From NCBI RefSeq assembly GCF_023229025.1, contig NZ_JALOAA010000010.1, positions 1 to 61,973 of the forward strand: a stretch of 61,973 bases of DNA. Direction: 5' to 3'. A model generated the notes under the pieces. That model saw only the letters and a program-made list of their open reading frames with translations, was not told the DNA's origin and did not search any database. A program made the translations under genes and the position numbers. Origin of the DNA: Sulfurimonas sp. (GTDB taxonomy: Bacteria; Campylobacterota; Campylobacteria; Campylobacterales; Sulfurimonadaceae). Shown one piece after another: positions 27,213 through 36,127 of the stretch (the first letter of the stretch is position 1; every line of letters begins with the position of its first letter).

Positions 27213-27902
27213 TTAAAACCAAAATCTAAATCCCGTAGTTATATAAACTTCATCTAATGGTACAACGTCATCCGTATTACCAAAATTTTTACTCCATTGT
27301 ATTCCTATATAGGGAGCAAACTCTCTTACAAACTCATATCTAAGTCTCGCTCCTAAAGTAAGGTTTGAAAAACCGCTTCCTATACCCATCTCTAAGTTAT
27401 CTTTTGAGTATGCTTCCATCTCTATACTGGGTGTCAGAATTAGTTTTTGAGTAAAAAGTGCTTCATATTCGGCTTCTGCTCTAAAACCTATATTTCCTTC
27501 ATCGCCTACTAATACAACTGCTCTTATTTCAAAAAAGTATGGAGCTAAACCTTGAACACCTATCACACCCCAAGTTTTGTCTGACTCTTCTGTTTTATCA
27601 TAAGCAACCCCAAGTTGAACATCCCAGTAAGGCGTTGTTGCTCGAGAATAAACTAGCTGATTCTCACTCTTAAGTGAACTTACATTATCAACCTTTTCTC
27701 CTTCACTATAGATATAAATCTTGTTTAAATCATACCCCACATAGGCATAACTCTCCCAAGCAGTTGCTTTTTCATCATTAAACTGATACTCTAACTTATC
27801 TACCATAACAGTTGCTCTTAAAATATCTCCACCACTTCCATCCGCAAATGCAGATTTACTCAAGACTAATGCTAATACTGCTGCTAATAATAAATTTTTC
27901 AT
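27213..27902 (-). CDS. copB: Copper resistance outer membrane protein CopB
   Basis: 229 residues from ATG 27902, which has GGGAG 5 bases upstream (a GTG 4 codons earlier is less likely). A signal peptide ends after SAFA. The remainder is a predicted beta barrel with the CopB-family pattern YWDVQLGVAYD, FEIRAVVLVGDEGNIGFRAEAEYE and a terminal aromatic motif FRFWF. The Met-rich N-terminal repeat of classic CopB is missing; the mature protein starts almost directly with the barrel. It follows copA by 13 bases and is part of the same copper operon. Confidence 0.85.
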   Translation of the reverse strand: MKNLLLAAVLALVLSKSAFADGSGGDILRATVMVDKLEYQFNDEKATAWESYAYVGYDLNKIYIYSEGEKVDNVSSLKSENQLVYSRATTPYWDVQLGVAYDKTEESDKTWGVIGVQGLAPYFFEIRAVVLVGDEGNIGFRAEAEYEALFTQKLILTPSIEMEAYSKDNLEMGIGSGFSNLTLGARLRYEFVREFAPYIGIQWSKNFGNTDDVVPLDEVYITTGFRFWF

Positions 27903-27915
27903 AATAACTCCCACC

Positions 27916-29709
27916 CTAAAGCACTACAACTTTTCTAAACATATCTCTCATATGATAAAGAAGGTGACAATGATAAGCCCAAGAACCTTTTGCATCTACA
28001 TTTACGCGAAAGCTTATTTTTGAACCTGGTTGTGCTATAACAGTATGTTTTCTAGGTAAATGATTATCATCTCCCGTCTCTAAATCACTCCACATTCCAT
28101 GAAGGTGCATAGGGTGATTCATCATTGTGTCATTAATGTATGTAATCCTTAATCTCTCCCCATATTTAAACTCCAGCGGTTTTGCATCTTTATATGCTAT
28201 GCCGTTGATAGTCCATATATATCTATGCATATTGCCGGTTAACCTTAGTATGATTTCTCTATCCGGATATCTGTCATGTGTTGTAGGTGCTAGAGATCTT
28301 AAATCAGCATACGTTAGAACTTTTCTGCCGTTTGCTCTTAATCCAACCCCTGGGTCATTTAGTCTATATTGTGGGTCTATTGCTCTCATGGTAGTTTGCA
28401 CCCCTCTATCTTCCTCTAAAGGAGTTATAGGAATATTTACGTTATTCATATTCATCTCCATTTTAGAACTACTTGCAGACATATCCATACCTCCACCACA
28501 CTTCATAACACTCTCATGCTTCTTTGGAGGCTCTTTCATTGATGACATATCATGCTCTTGTTTTGCTTCTTTCATCCCAGACATATTCATACCCATATCA
28601 GCATGCGATAAAATACCGACCTCATCCATTTTGGGCGTCGGTGCGACTATTGATGCATCATATGTTAAAGCCCCAAGAGCATATCCGCTTCTATCAAGAG
28701 ATTGTGCAAAGATTGCATAAGCTTTGTTATCTTCCGGCTCAACTATTACATCATAAGTCTCTGCAACGCCAATTCTAAACTCATCTACCTCTACAGGTTG
28801 AACATAGTTTCCATCTGCTGCTACCACCCTCATTTTAAGTCCGGGGATTCTTACATCAAAAAATGTCATTGCCGCTGAGTTAATAAAACGAAGCCTTATC
28901 TTTTGAGAATTTTTAAATATTGCTTTAAAGTTTGTTGCCGGATTTTGCCCATTCATCAGATAGGTATATGTATATCCTGTTACATCAGATAAATCCCTAT
29001 CCGTCATAGCCATATTGTTCCACATTTTTCTCTGGTTAAATGCGGTAAAAAAACCTTTTTCCCTCACTTCTGTAAGAAAATCTCCTACAGTTCTTTGATT
29101 AAAGTTGTAGTAATCAGCTGAGAGTTTAAGTTTTCTATATATGGAAGATGGCTTCTCATCTGAGTAATCTGAGAGTAAGATGACATACTCTTTATCATAA
29201 TCAAGTATCTCCTCTTTTGGCTCTATAATTATTGCACCATAAACACCTGTTTGCTCTTGAAATCCAGAGTGTGAGTGATACCAATATGTCCCACTTTGAA
29301 CAACTGGAAACTTATATGTAAAAGTCTCCCCGGGGCGGATTCCATCAAAACTAATCCCAGGAACACCATCCATAGATGCTGGGAGAATAATACCATGCCA
29401 GTGAATTGATGAATCTTCTTCAAGGTTATTTGTTACGTTTATGGTAATTTCATCACCCTCTCTCCATCTGAGAGTTGGACCTGCTAGCATTGAGTTTACT
29501 GCAGTAGCTACCGACGGTTCGCCTGTTATGTTTACACTTATTTTATCTATTGTAAGATTAAATTCAGTTGCGCTTAACTCCTCTGTATCTCTACGAGTTA
29601 AAATTTTCGTGCTTGCGTTTAGACTTATAGGAACAGTGGTAGCCAACGCAGATGCTACAACACCTTTTACAAATACTCTTCTAGAGATGTTTAAAGTTTT
29701 ATTACTCAT
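27916..29709 (-). CDS. copA: Periplasmic multicopper oxidase CopA
   Basis: 597-residue oxidase exported folded by the Tat system (twin-arginine motif SRRVFVKG at 9-16). It oxidises Cu(I) and sequesters copper in the periplasm. All copper-ligand motifs are present: HWHG and HSH in domain 1, HPMHLHGMW and HCHLLYHMRDMF at the end. A Met/His-rich linker between about residues 360 and 425, with clusters such as MGMNMSGM and GGGMDM, probably binds Cu(I). The ribosome binding site AGGAG lies in a small palindrome before the ATG. Confidence 0.93.
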   Translation of the reverse strand: MSNKTLNISRRVFVKGVVASALATTVPISLNASTKILTRRDTEELSATEFNLTIDKISVNITGEPSVATAVNSMLAGPTLRWREGDEITINVTNNLEEDSSIHWHGIILPASMDGVPGISFDGIRPGETFTYKFPVVQSGTYWYHSHSGFQEQTGVYGAIIIEPKEEILDYDKEYVILLSDYSDEKPSSIYRKLKLSADYYNFNQRTVGDFLTEVREKGFFTAFNQRKMWNNMAMTDRDLSDVTGYTYTYLMNGQNPATNFKAIFKNSQKIRLRFINSAAMTFFDVRIPGLKMRVVAADGNYVQPVEVDEFRIGVAETYDVIVEPEDNKAYAIFAQSLDRSGYALGALTYDASIVAPTPKMDEVGILSHADMGMNMSGMKEAKQEHDMSSMKEPPKKHESVMKCGGGMDMSASSSKMEMNMNNVNIPITPLEEDRGVQTTMRAIDPQYRLNDPGVGLRANGRKVLTYADLRSLAPTTHDRYPDREIILRLTGNMHRYIWTINGIAYKDAKPLEFKYGERLRITYINDTMMNHPMHLHGMWSDLETGDDNHLPRKHTVIAQPGSKISFRVNVDAKGSWAYHCHLLYHMRDMFRKVVVL

Positions 29710-29887
29710 CTAGGACTCCTACTATTTTGTCTGTAACTCTTTTGAGGCCTTTTTAATCTTATCTTATTTTAGTAAAAAGTATAAATATTTTAGCAATGTA
29801 GCTCTTAAATCAGAAGATACAATACTTGCTTGCATTTTTAGGATAAAATCATAAACTTAATTACTTTTTCAAGAGGGGGAAGGCATT

Positions 29888-31231
29888 ATGGAGCATTTAG
29901 AAGCAACTCTTCATGAACTTCTGCTTAATAGAGAGTGGGGTAAGCTCAGGCGTTTACTAGCAGAGCACGACTCCTTTAATCTGGCAAATCTTATCGAATA
30001 TAGAGAGGATGAAAATGAAATAATCCTCTTTAGACTTTTAAAAAGAGCGCAGACAAAAGAGACTTTTTCTCTTCTTTCTCATGAGAAACAACTTGAAATT
30101 ATTCAAAAATTAGCACAAAGCAATCATAAGCTCTCCCTCTTACTAAATGATATGGATCCCGATGATAGAACCGCACTTTTTAAAGAGCTTCCAAAAGATA
30201 TAGCACAAAGGCTTATCAACTCTTTGTCTCCAAAAGAGCAAACGATAGCGATACAGCTACTTAAATATCCCAAGGATAGTATCGGGCGTTTGATGACACC
30301 TGAATATGTCGCAATAAAGCCTCACAACACGGTAGAAGAAGCCTTTGCTCATATTAGAAAATATGGCAGAGATTCTGAAACATTAAATGTGATTTATGTT
30401 GTAGATGAGAAGCGAAAACTTTTAGATGATTTGCGTATCAAAGAGCTTATTCTTGCCTCACCGACGCAAAAAATTACCGAGCTACTTGATTACCGTTTTA
30501 TTGCTCTTAATGCGATGGATGACCAAGAAAAGGCTATCGCAACATTTCAAGATTACGACAGAGTAGCGCTTCCTGTTTTAAATGCCGATGGCACTCTTGT
30601 GGGCATCGTATCCATCGATGACATCATGGATGTTGTAGAAGAGGAGTCAACTGAGGACTTCCATAAATTTGGTTCTTTTTCAAAAGCAATTAGTAATCCC
30701 CTCAAAGAGCGCATTATTAATCTTTATAAAAAGCGTATAGTTTGGCTTGTGCTGCTTGTTTTTATGAATATCTTCTCAGGCGCGGCACTCGCAAACTTTG
30801 AGGCTCTTATACAATCAACCGTTGCTTTAGTTTTCTTTTTGCCGCTTCTAATAGATAGCGGAGGAAATGCCGGTTCCCAATCAGCAACGCTCATGATTCG
30901 CTCCTTAGCCATCGGAGATGTTAAGCTTACCGACTGGTACAAGCTCATAGCAAAGGAGATAGGCGTGGCTTTGTTGCTCGGTATAACGATGGCATTGGCG
31001 ATTGGAGTTGTAGCTAGTTTTAGAGCCCCTGAGGTTATGTTTGTTGTATGTTTAACTATGGTTATTGTTGTTTTAGTTGGAAGCCTTATAGGACTACTTT
31101 TACCATTTATCTTTACAAAACTCAAGTTAGATCCGGCAACAGCAAGTGCTCCGCTTATTACCTCCATAGCAGATATTAGTGGTGTTTTAATCTACTTCTC
31201 TATAGCATCATGGTATTTTGGGGTTATTTAG
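29888..31231 (+). CDS. mgtE: Magnesium transporter MgtE
   Basis: 447-residue MgtE channel. The N-terminal superhelical domain (1-130) with DMDPDDRTALFKELP, a CBS-domain pair (about 135-255) starting at IGRLMTPEYVAI, and five transmembrane helices (about 280-447) are seen. The pore signature PLLIDSGGNAGSQSATLMIRSL contains the conserved Gly-Asn-Ala-Gly stretch, and DPATASAPLITSIADISG is in the last part, with the Mg-binding Asp. A GGGGGAAGG ribosome binding site precedes the ATG. Confidence 0.93.
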   Translation: MEHLEATLHELLLNREWGKLRRLLAEHDSFNLANLIEYREDENEIILFRLLKRAQTKETFSLLSHEKQLEIIQKLAQSNHKLSLLLNDMDPDDRTALFKELPKDIAQRLINSLSPKEQTIAIQLLKYPKDSIGRLMTPEYVAIKPHNTVEEAFAHIRKYGRDSETLNVIYVVDEKRKLLDDLRIKELILASPTQKITELLDYRFIALNAMDDQEKAIATFQDYDRVALPVLNADGTLVGIVSIDDIMDVVEEESTEDFHKFGSFSKAISNPLKERIINLYKKRIVWLVLLVFMNIFSGAALANFEALIQSTVALVFFLPLLIDSGGNAGSQSATLMIRSLAIGDVKLTDWYKLIAKEIGVALLLGITMALAIGVVASFRAPEVMFVVCLTMVIVVLVGSLIGLLLPFIFTKLKLDPATASAPLITSIADISGVLIYFSIASWYFGVI

Positions 31232-31385
31232 AAGCTTCTTGATTGTGTAGTATTATTAGTTATTAAGGTGCTAAACTATACACTAAAAGCGTAATTATTT
31301 TACTAAAATATTTTTACTGCCTTACTCATTAAAGATAGAAGAGTTTAAAAAGGTACTGAGACCAAATATAAAAAGGAATCAATAC

Positions 31386-31433
31386 ATGGATATAGACAAA
31401 ACAATTTTTCATGAGACAGAGGAGAAGATATAG
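31386..31433 (+). CDS. 15-codon upstream ORF of putP
   Basis: Encodes MDIDKTIFHETEEKI. It has a canonical AAGGA 8 bases before its ATG. The TAG stop at 31431-31433 directly touches the putP ATG, and both are in the same frame. Either it is a leader peptide that couples translation to putP, or it is an original N-terminal extension interrupted by an amber codon. No homologue is recognised. Confidence 0.5.
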   Translation: MDIDKTIFHETEEKI

Positions 31434-32903
31434 ATGGAGACACCACTTTTAATCTCATTTTCTCTATATATGTTAGTTATGTTAGGCATTGGGTTTTACT
31501 TCTACTTTAAAACTGATGATTTGAGCGATTATGTTCTTGGTGGTAGAGGCTTGGGTCCGGGGGTAACAGCCCTTAGTGCCGGTGCATCTGACATGAGCGG
31601 ATGGCTACTTTTAGGGCTTCCGGGGATGATGTATAGTGATGGTTTAGTTGGTAGTTGGATTGCTGTTGGACTTTTTATTGGAGCATTTTTGAACTGGCAC
31701 TTCGTTGCAAAACCGCTTAGAGTCTATACTCACTATCTTCATGACGCTATTACTATTCCTGATTATTTCTCAAACAGATTTAAAGATAACAAAAACTCTC
31801 TAAGAGTTATAACTGCTATTGTTATTTTAGTTTTTTACACCCTCTATACATCTTCAGGACTTGTCGGCGGTGCTAAACTTTTTGAAGCTACATTTAACTT
31901 AGAGTATTCAACTGCACTAATTGTCGGTAGTTTTATTATAGTCTCTTACACATTTTTAGGCGGATACAACGCTGTTAGCTGGACAGATTTTATTCAAGGT
32001 ATCCTTATGATGTTAGCTCTTGTAATCACGCCTATGGTAGTCTTATATGATGTCGGCGGATTAGGTGAAGCCATAAGAGTCATAAATATTCATGAAGCAG
32101 AGATGCTAGATATTTTTAGAGGAAGCTCCATTATTGGAGTTATTTCACTTCTAGCTTGGGGGCTTGGATATTTTGGTCAGCCTCACATCTTGGTGCGTTT
32201 TATGTCCATAAGAGATGAGAATGAGATGCATCGCGCAAAAACTATAGGCATGACTTGGATGGGATTATCAATACTTGGCTCACTAGCTGTTGGTTTCTTT
32301 GGTTTTGTCTATGTTATGGCAAATGGAGTTGACTTACAAGATAGTGAGAAGATTTTTATAACTCTCTCTCAACTACTTTTTAACCCTTGGATTGCAGGAT
32401 TCTTACTCGCTGCTATTTTAGCTGCTATCATGAGCACTATTGACTCTCAACTTCTAGTTTCATCTTCAGTTTTAACAAGAGATATCTACCATGCACTCTT
32501 AAGAGAAGAGGCAAGCAACAAAGAGCTTGTTTGGGTTGGTCGTGCTACTGTTATAGCTATTGCACTCATCGCTTGGTATATCTCAACAGATGAAAATTCG
32601 AGTGTCTTGCAGCTCGTCTCTTACGCTTGGGCCGGTTTTGGTGCAGCCTTTGGACCGCTTGTGATTTTATCTCTATATAACCAAAACATAACAAGAGTAG
32701 GAGCAATAGCAGGAATGGTAGTTGGCTCTTTAACAGTCATAATCTATAAAAATCTAGAGGGTGGTATATTTGATCTATACGAACTCTTGCCTGGATTTAT
32801 CTTTGCGTGGATTGCTATTTTACTCTTTAGTAGAGTTGGCGAGAGTGCGTCAGATGATTCCAAAAAGATATTTCAAGAGGTTCAGGATAAACTAAAAGCG
32901 TAG
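31434..32903 (+). CDS. putP: Sodium/proline symporter PutP
   Basis: 489-residue sodium:solute symporter with 13 hydrophobic helices. PutP traits are YVLGGRGLGPGVTALSAGASDMSGWLLLGLPG (in the helix 2 region), SYTFLGGYNAVSWTDFIQG, the GQPHILVRFMSI loop, and MSTIDSQLLVSSSVLTRD. These include the sodium ligand region and the proline-site residues, so L-proline is the probable substrate. GAGGAG stands about 9 bases before the ATG, within the short upstream ORF. No putA is seen near. Confidence 0.9.
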   Translation: METPLLISFSLYMLVMLGIGFYFYFKTDDLSDYVLGGRGLGPGVTALSAGASDMSGWLLLGLPGMMYSDGLVGSWIAVGLFIGAFLNWHFVAKPLRVYTHYLHDAITIPDYFSNRFKDNKNSLRVITAIVILVFYTLYTSSGLVGGAKLFEATFNLEYSTALIVGSFIIVSYTFLGGYNAVSWTDFIQGILMMLALVITPMVVLYDVGGLGEAIRVINIHEAEMLDIFRGSSIIGVISLLAWGLGYFGQPHILVRFMSIRDENEMHRAKTIGMTWMGLSILGSLAVGFFGFVYVMANGVDLQDSEKIFITLSQLLFNPWIAGFLLAAILAAIMSTIDSQLLVSSSVLTRDIYHALLREEASNKELVWVGRATVIAIALIAWYISTDENSSVLQLVSYAWAGFGAAFGPLVILSLYNQNITRVGAIAGMVVGSLTVIIYKNLEGGIFDLYELLPGFIFAWIAILLFSRVGESASDDSKKIFQEVQDKLKA

Positions 32904-32919
32904 CTTGCAGCTACCTTTT
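32895..32919. terminator. Hairpin between convergent putP and GGDEF genes
   Basis: Stem GTAGCT (32900-32905)/AGCTAC (32909-32914), extended by AAA/TTT pairs past one mismatch. A- and T-rich flanks on both sides let it act in both directions. It overlaps both stop codons. Confidence 0.5.
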
Positions 32920-34599
32920 AGTACTAACTCTATTTCTACCGCTATTTTTTGCCTCATAAAGAGCATCATCGGCTCTTTTTAAAGCCTGCTCAATATCTGC
33001 CTCATTCTCTACATCTATTTGAGCTACGCCTATGCTTACCGTAAAGTTAAAATCTTCATTTTTTGGAGAGATGAGAGTTAGTGACTCTACTAGTTTGCGT
33101 AACTTCTCGGCTAAATAAGTGGCATCTTGGAGTGCAGTATTTGGCAGCAGTATAACAAACTCCTCGCCTCCATATCTACAAACTATGTCGCTTTGTCTTT
33201 GAGTATCAAGTAGAAGCCGTGATAAATTAATCAACACTTCATCGCCAAATTGGTGTCCATAAGTATCGTTTACCCTCTTAAACCTATCTATATCAATCAT
33301 GAGAATAGATAGATGTTTCTTCTCTCTTTTAGAGATATTTAAAACCTCTTTAGATATCTCGGTAAAATATCTTCTATTGTAGAGCTTAGTCATAGGGTCA
33401 GTTGATGCTAAGAGCTTTAACTCTATCTGTTTTAGTCTCTCTTGCTCTTTTTCCTCTTCCATGATTTTAAATTTATGTGCAACCAAGTAAGAGAGTAGTA
33501 GCGCCTCAATAATAAGACCGATACTTGTACCACGAGACGATATATAGTTAGAGTCCGCAAAACCGGTAAAATACATAAGGGCATAAATGCTAAAAAATAG
33601 ATAAAATGTATGGGCAAACAGAAATATTTTTACAAGCTTATCCCCTCTTATGTAGAGGTTAACAGCAACCCACAAAAATACAATAAGAGCATAATTATGG
33701 GATAAAGCTAAAATCTCTAAAGCAGTAGTAAAATCTACAATGCCATATAAAAAGTTCAATAGCGAAACAACTATGATGCTAGATAATAGCTTATGCTCAA
33801 ATTTATACTTCTCTTCTGTTTTAAAAATTGTTTGAATAAAAAGTGCTAAAAAAATGGGAGCTAACATTATCCCAAAGTTAAATCTTGCAGGAGTATCCCC
33901 ATATATTTGAAAATAGTGTGCCAATGAGCCATAGACATAAAGTATCCACATAGTTGAGGAGATGAGATACAAAGAGTAGTAGAGATACTCTCTATACCTC
34001 GAAGAGATAAAGATGAGCAGGTTGTATAGAGCCAAAGCCAAAAGAAGCCCAGAGATTAGCACTGCATCTACTTTTTCATATATTAAATATCTAATAGACT
34101 CTTTTTGTGAATATATTAAAAAGTTGTAAAAATGGTAGGCGGGAGTTTTTTGATGCAGATATATTGTCTTGTACTTATCTGGCTTGATTGAAAACTCAAA
34201 AACTGCATCTGCGCCGTTGAGTTGCTCTTTGGCAAGTGGACCATATGGAACAATAGCTTGATGATTTACAAGTTTATCACTACTGTCTACTTCAAAATAC
34301 TCTATGCTTGTAAATTTAAAAGCTGTGTCTTGATGTAAAAATATAGTCTGTTCTCTCTTTGTTTCATTAAAGAGTTTTATTTTTACCCAAACGTCTTTAA
34401 CTTTAATACCCAAAGAGTCCCTGTTTGGACCTTGCTTAAACTGCTTAGATTTAATATCTTCAAACTTTACTTCATTCGTTTTATCAACAAGATAACTTAG
34501 CTCAAAATCTGTAATGCTAAAAGTATCAGAATCTATTTTTACGACAGGCTCTGCCAATAAGAGTGAAAAGAGCGATAAAAATAGTACTACCAATCTCAT
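32911..34599 (-). CDS. 7TMR-DISM diguanylate cyclase
   Basis: 562 residues. Signal peptide (1-16), a periplasmic 7TMR-DISMED2 sensory domain (about 25-165), a seven-helix 7TMR-DISM membrane domain (about 175-375), a short coiled coil and a complete GGDEF domain (about 395-560). The active-site loop is RYGGEEF (475-481), with the inhibitory-site RxxD at 468-471 and metal Asp in DIDRFKRVNDTYGH. It should make c-di-GMP in response to a periplasmic ligand, with product inhibition. It converges on putP. Confidence 0.9.
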   Translation of the reverse strand: MRLVVLFLSLFSLLLAEPVVKIDSDTFSITDFELSYLVDKTNEVKFEDIKSKQFKQGPNRDSLGIKVKDVWVKIKLFNETKREQTIFLHQDTAFKFTSIEYFEVDSSDKLVNHQAIVPYGPLAKEQLNGADAVFEFSIKPDKYKTIYLHQKTPAYHFYNFLIYSQKESIRYLIYEKVDAVLISGLLLALALYNLLIFISSRYREYLYYSLYLISSTMWILYVYGSLAHYFQIYGDTPARFNFGIMLAPIFLALFIQTIFKTEEKYKFEHKLLSSIIVVSLLNFLYGIVDFTTALEILALSHNYALIVFLWVAVNLYIRGDKLVKIFLFAHTFYLFFSIYALMYFTGFADSNYISSRGTSIGLIIEALLLSYLVAHKFKIMEEEKEQERLKQIELKLLASTDPMTKLYNRRYFTEISKEVLNISKREKKHLSILMIDIDRFKRVNDTYGHQFGDEVLINLSRLLLDTQRQSDIVCRYGGEEFVILLPNTALQDATYLAEKLRKLVESLTLISPKNEDFNFTVSIGVAQIDVENEADIEQALKRADDALYEAKNSGRNRVSTKR

Positions 34600-34701
34600 A
34601 TGCTTTTTCTTATATTTTATTTAACTACTCTATAATATCTAAATTGAGTTTATATAAGACACTATTGTCTCTTAAGCTCTATTTTATAAGCAATTTTTGG
34701 A

Positions 34702-34731
34702 TTGACTAAACTTCTATAACTTGCCTATACT
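34702..34731 (+). promoter_or_regulatory. Sigma-70-type promoter
   Basis: TTGACT (34702-34707), an 18-base spacer and TATACT (34726-34731). It gives a short leader to the ATG at 34764. This is one of the few promoters in the window with a good -35. Confidence 0.6.
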
Positions 34732-34763
34732 AACGCTAAATTTATATTTAAAAAGGGGCAAAC

Positions 34764-35237
34764 ATGAGACATAGGACTAAAACACACCTCTTAAGCAAAG
34801 AGCAGATAGAGGAGCTATTTTTGCGAGCTGAAGTTGGGCGGCTTGGAACTTTTTCTCAAGATGGTTTTCCATATATCCTGCCTATGCATTTTGTATATTT
34901 TGAAGATAAAATATATATGCACGGCTTACCAAAGGGTAAAAAAATTGACAACATTGCGTTTAACCAAAATGTCTGTTTTGAGATAGATGAGATGTTCTCT
35001 TTATTGCATGAAGGTGTTAAAAATCCTTGCGATGTAAACACGGAGTTCAATAGTATTATCGCTAACGGTACAGCTTCAATCGTAACTGATTTTGATGAGA
35101 AAAAAATCGCACTATCTAAAATCATAGAAAAATTCACTCCTCATCTAGCAGATAAAGAGATGCCTCTTAAGATGATAAATACAACCGCTGTTATAAGAGT
35201 GGATATTTTAGAGTGCGTAGGAAGATATTACAAATAA
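34764..35237 (+). CDS. Pyridoxamine 5'-phosphate oxidase family protein (NimA-like)
   Basis: 157-residue flavin-binding split-barrel protein. The start RAEVGRLGTFSQDGFPYILPMHFVYFEDKIYMHG, read over two blocks, is the family pattern of FMN-binding Pyridox_ox_2/NimA-like proteins. The substrate is unknown; relatives are annotated as 5-nitroimidazole reductases or heme-related enzymes. It is a single-gene unit with its own promoter, an AAAAGGGG ribosome binding site and a terminator. Confidence 0.82.
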   Translation: MRHRTKTHLLSKEQIEELFLRAEVGRLGTFSQDGFPYILPMHFVYFEDKIYMHGLPKGKKIDNIAFNQNVCFEIDEMFSLLHEGVKNPCDVNTEFNSIIANGTASIVTDFDEKKIALSKIIEKFTPHLADKEMPLKMINTTAVIRVDILECVGRYYK

Positions 35238-35256
35238 GGGAGAAATCTCTCCTTTT
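35236..35256 (+). terminator. Terminator after the NimA-like gene
   Basis: Stem AAGGGAGA (35236-35243)/TCTCCTTT (35248-35255) with loop AATC and a T-run. It also precedes the end of the convergent Ada-like gene and may act in both directions. Confidence 0.7.
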
Positions 35257-35264
35257 AAAGTTCA

Positions 35265-36101
35265 TTAAACTTCTCTGTTTTGTTTATTTAAAGACTCATA
35301 AGCAATCAGTATTTTTTTGCGCTCAATTCCCCATCTATAGCCACTCATAGCTCCACTTTTAGCTATGACTCTATGGCAGGGGATAAGATACCCTATGTGG
35401 TTTTTTCCAATGGCACTCGCTACCGCTCTGGCTGCTTTTGGTTTATCTACAAAATTTGCTATATCTTGGTAGGTTGCTACTACCCCGTTTGGCAGGTTTA
35501 AAAGAGCTCTCCAGACATTTACTTGAAGATTTGTCCCCTTTACGTAAAGGGAGTATTTTTTATTTTTTATAAAGATATTTTCTAGGTACTCATTTGCGGC
35601 TTTTTCATCAAAACAGAGATTTGCATTTTCCCAAAGCTCTTTAAATCTACTGAAAATCTCATTTTTATTATTATCAATAAAACCCAAATAACAGATGCCT
35701 TTGTCCGTAAATCCTATCAAAGCCTCTCCAAAAGGAGTTTCTCCAAATCCGTAAGTTATTAAAACATCTCTGCCCTTTTCTCTCCACTCCCTTGGAGTTA
35801 CCCCGATTAGGTTTACAAAAAGTTCATGCAGTCTGCTTGAGCTTGAGAGTCCCATATCTAAACTGCTCTCAAGTATGGATTTGGACTCTTTTATATGCTC
35901 TTTTGCATAGTTTAGTGTGACGCTGTGTAAAAACTGCATAGGAGTAACACCTACATACTCTTTAAATACTCTTATAAAGTGGTATTTGCTCATGCCGATA
36001 TTTTTAGCGACTTCATCAATTGAAGGGTGCTCTTTGAAATTCTCATCAATATATTTGATTGCTTTTTCTATCTGTATATAGTTGCTATTAAAAGTATGCA
36101 T
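35265..36101 (-). CDS. AraC-type HTH fused to O6-methylguanine-DNA methyltransferase
   Basis: 278 residues. Residues 1-110 form an AraC-type double helix-turn-helix; 120-278 a methylated-DNA-protein cysteine methyltransferase domain with active-site Cys242 in PCHRVI and the following SGYRWGIERKK. This is the layout of Ada without its N-terminal zinc domain (Cys38), which in E. coli Ada accepts methyl from phosphotriesters and turns it into an activator. It should repair O6-methylguanine; whether it regulates transcription is open. Confidence 0.9.
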   Translation of the reverse strand: MHTFNSNYIQIEKAIKYIDENFKEHPSIDEVAKNIGMSKYHFIRVFKEYVGVTPMQFLHSVTLNYAKEHIKESKSILESSLDMGLSSSSRLHELFVNLIGVTPREWREKGRDVLITYGFGETPFGEALIGFTDKGICYLGFIDNNKNEIFSRFKELWENANLCFDEKAANEYLENIFIKNKKYSLYVKGTNLQVNVWRALLNLPNGVVATYQDIANFVDKPKAARAVASAIGKNHIGYLIPCHRVIAKSGAMSGYRWGIERKKILIAYESLNKQNREV

Positions 36102-36127
36102 CGCCTCTCCAAACTCTCAAAAAAACC

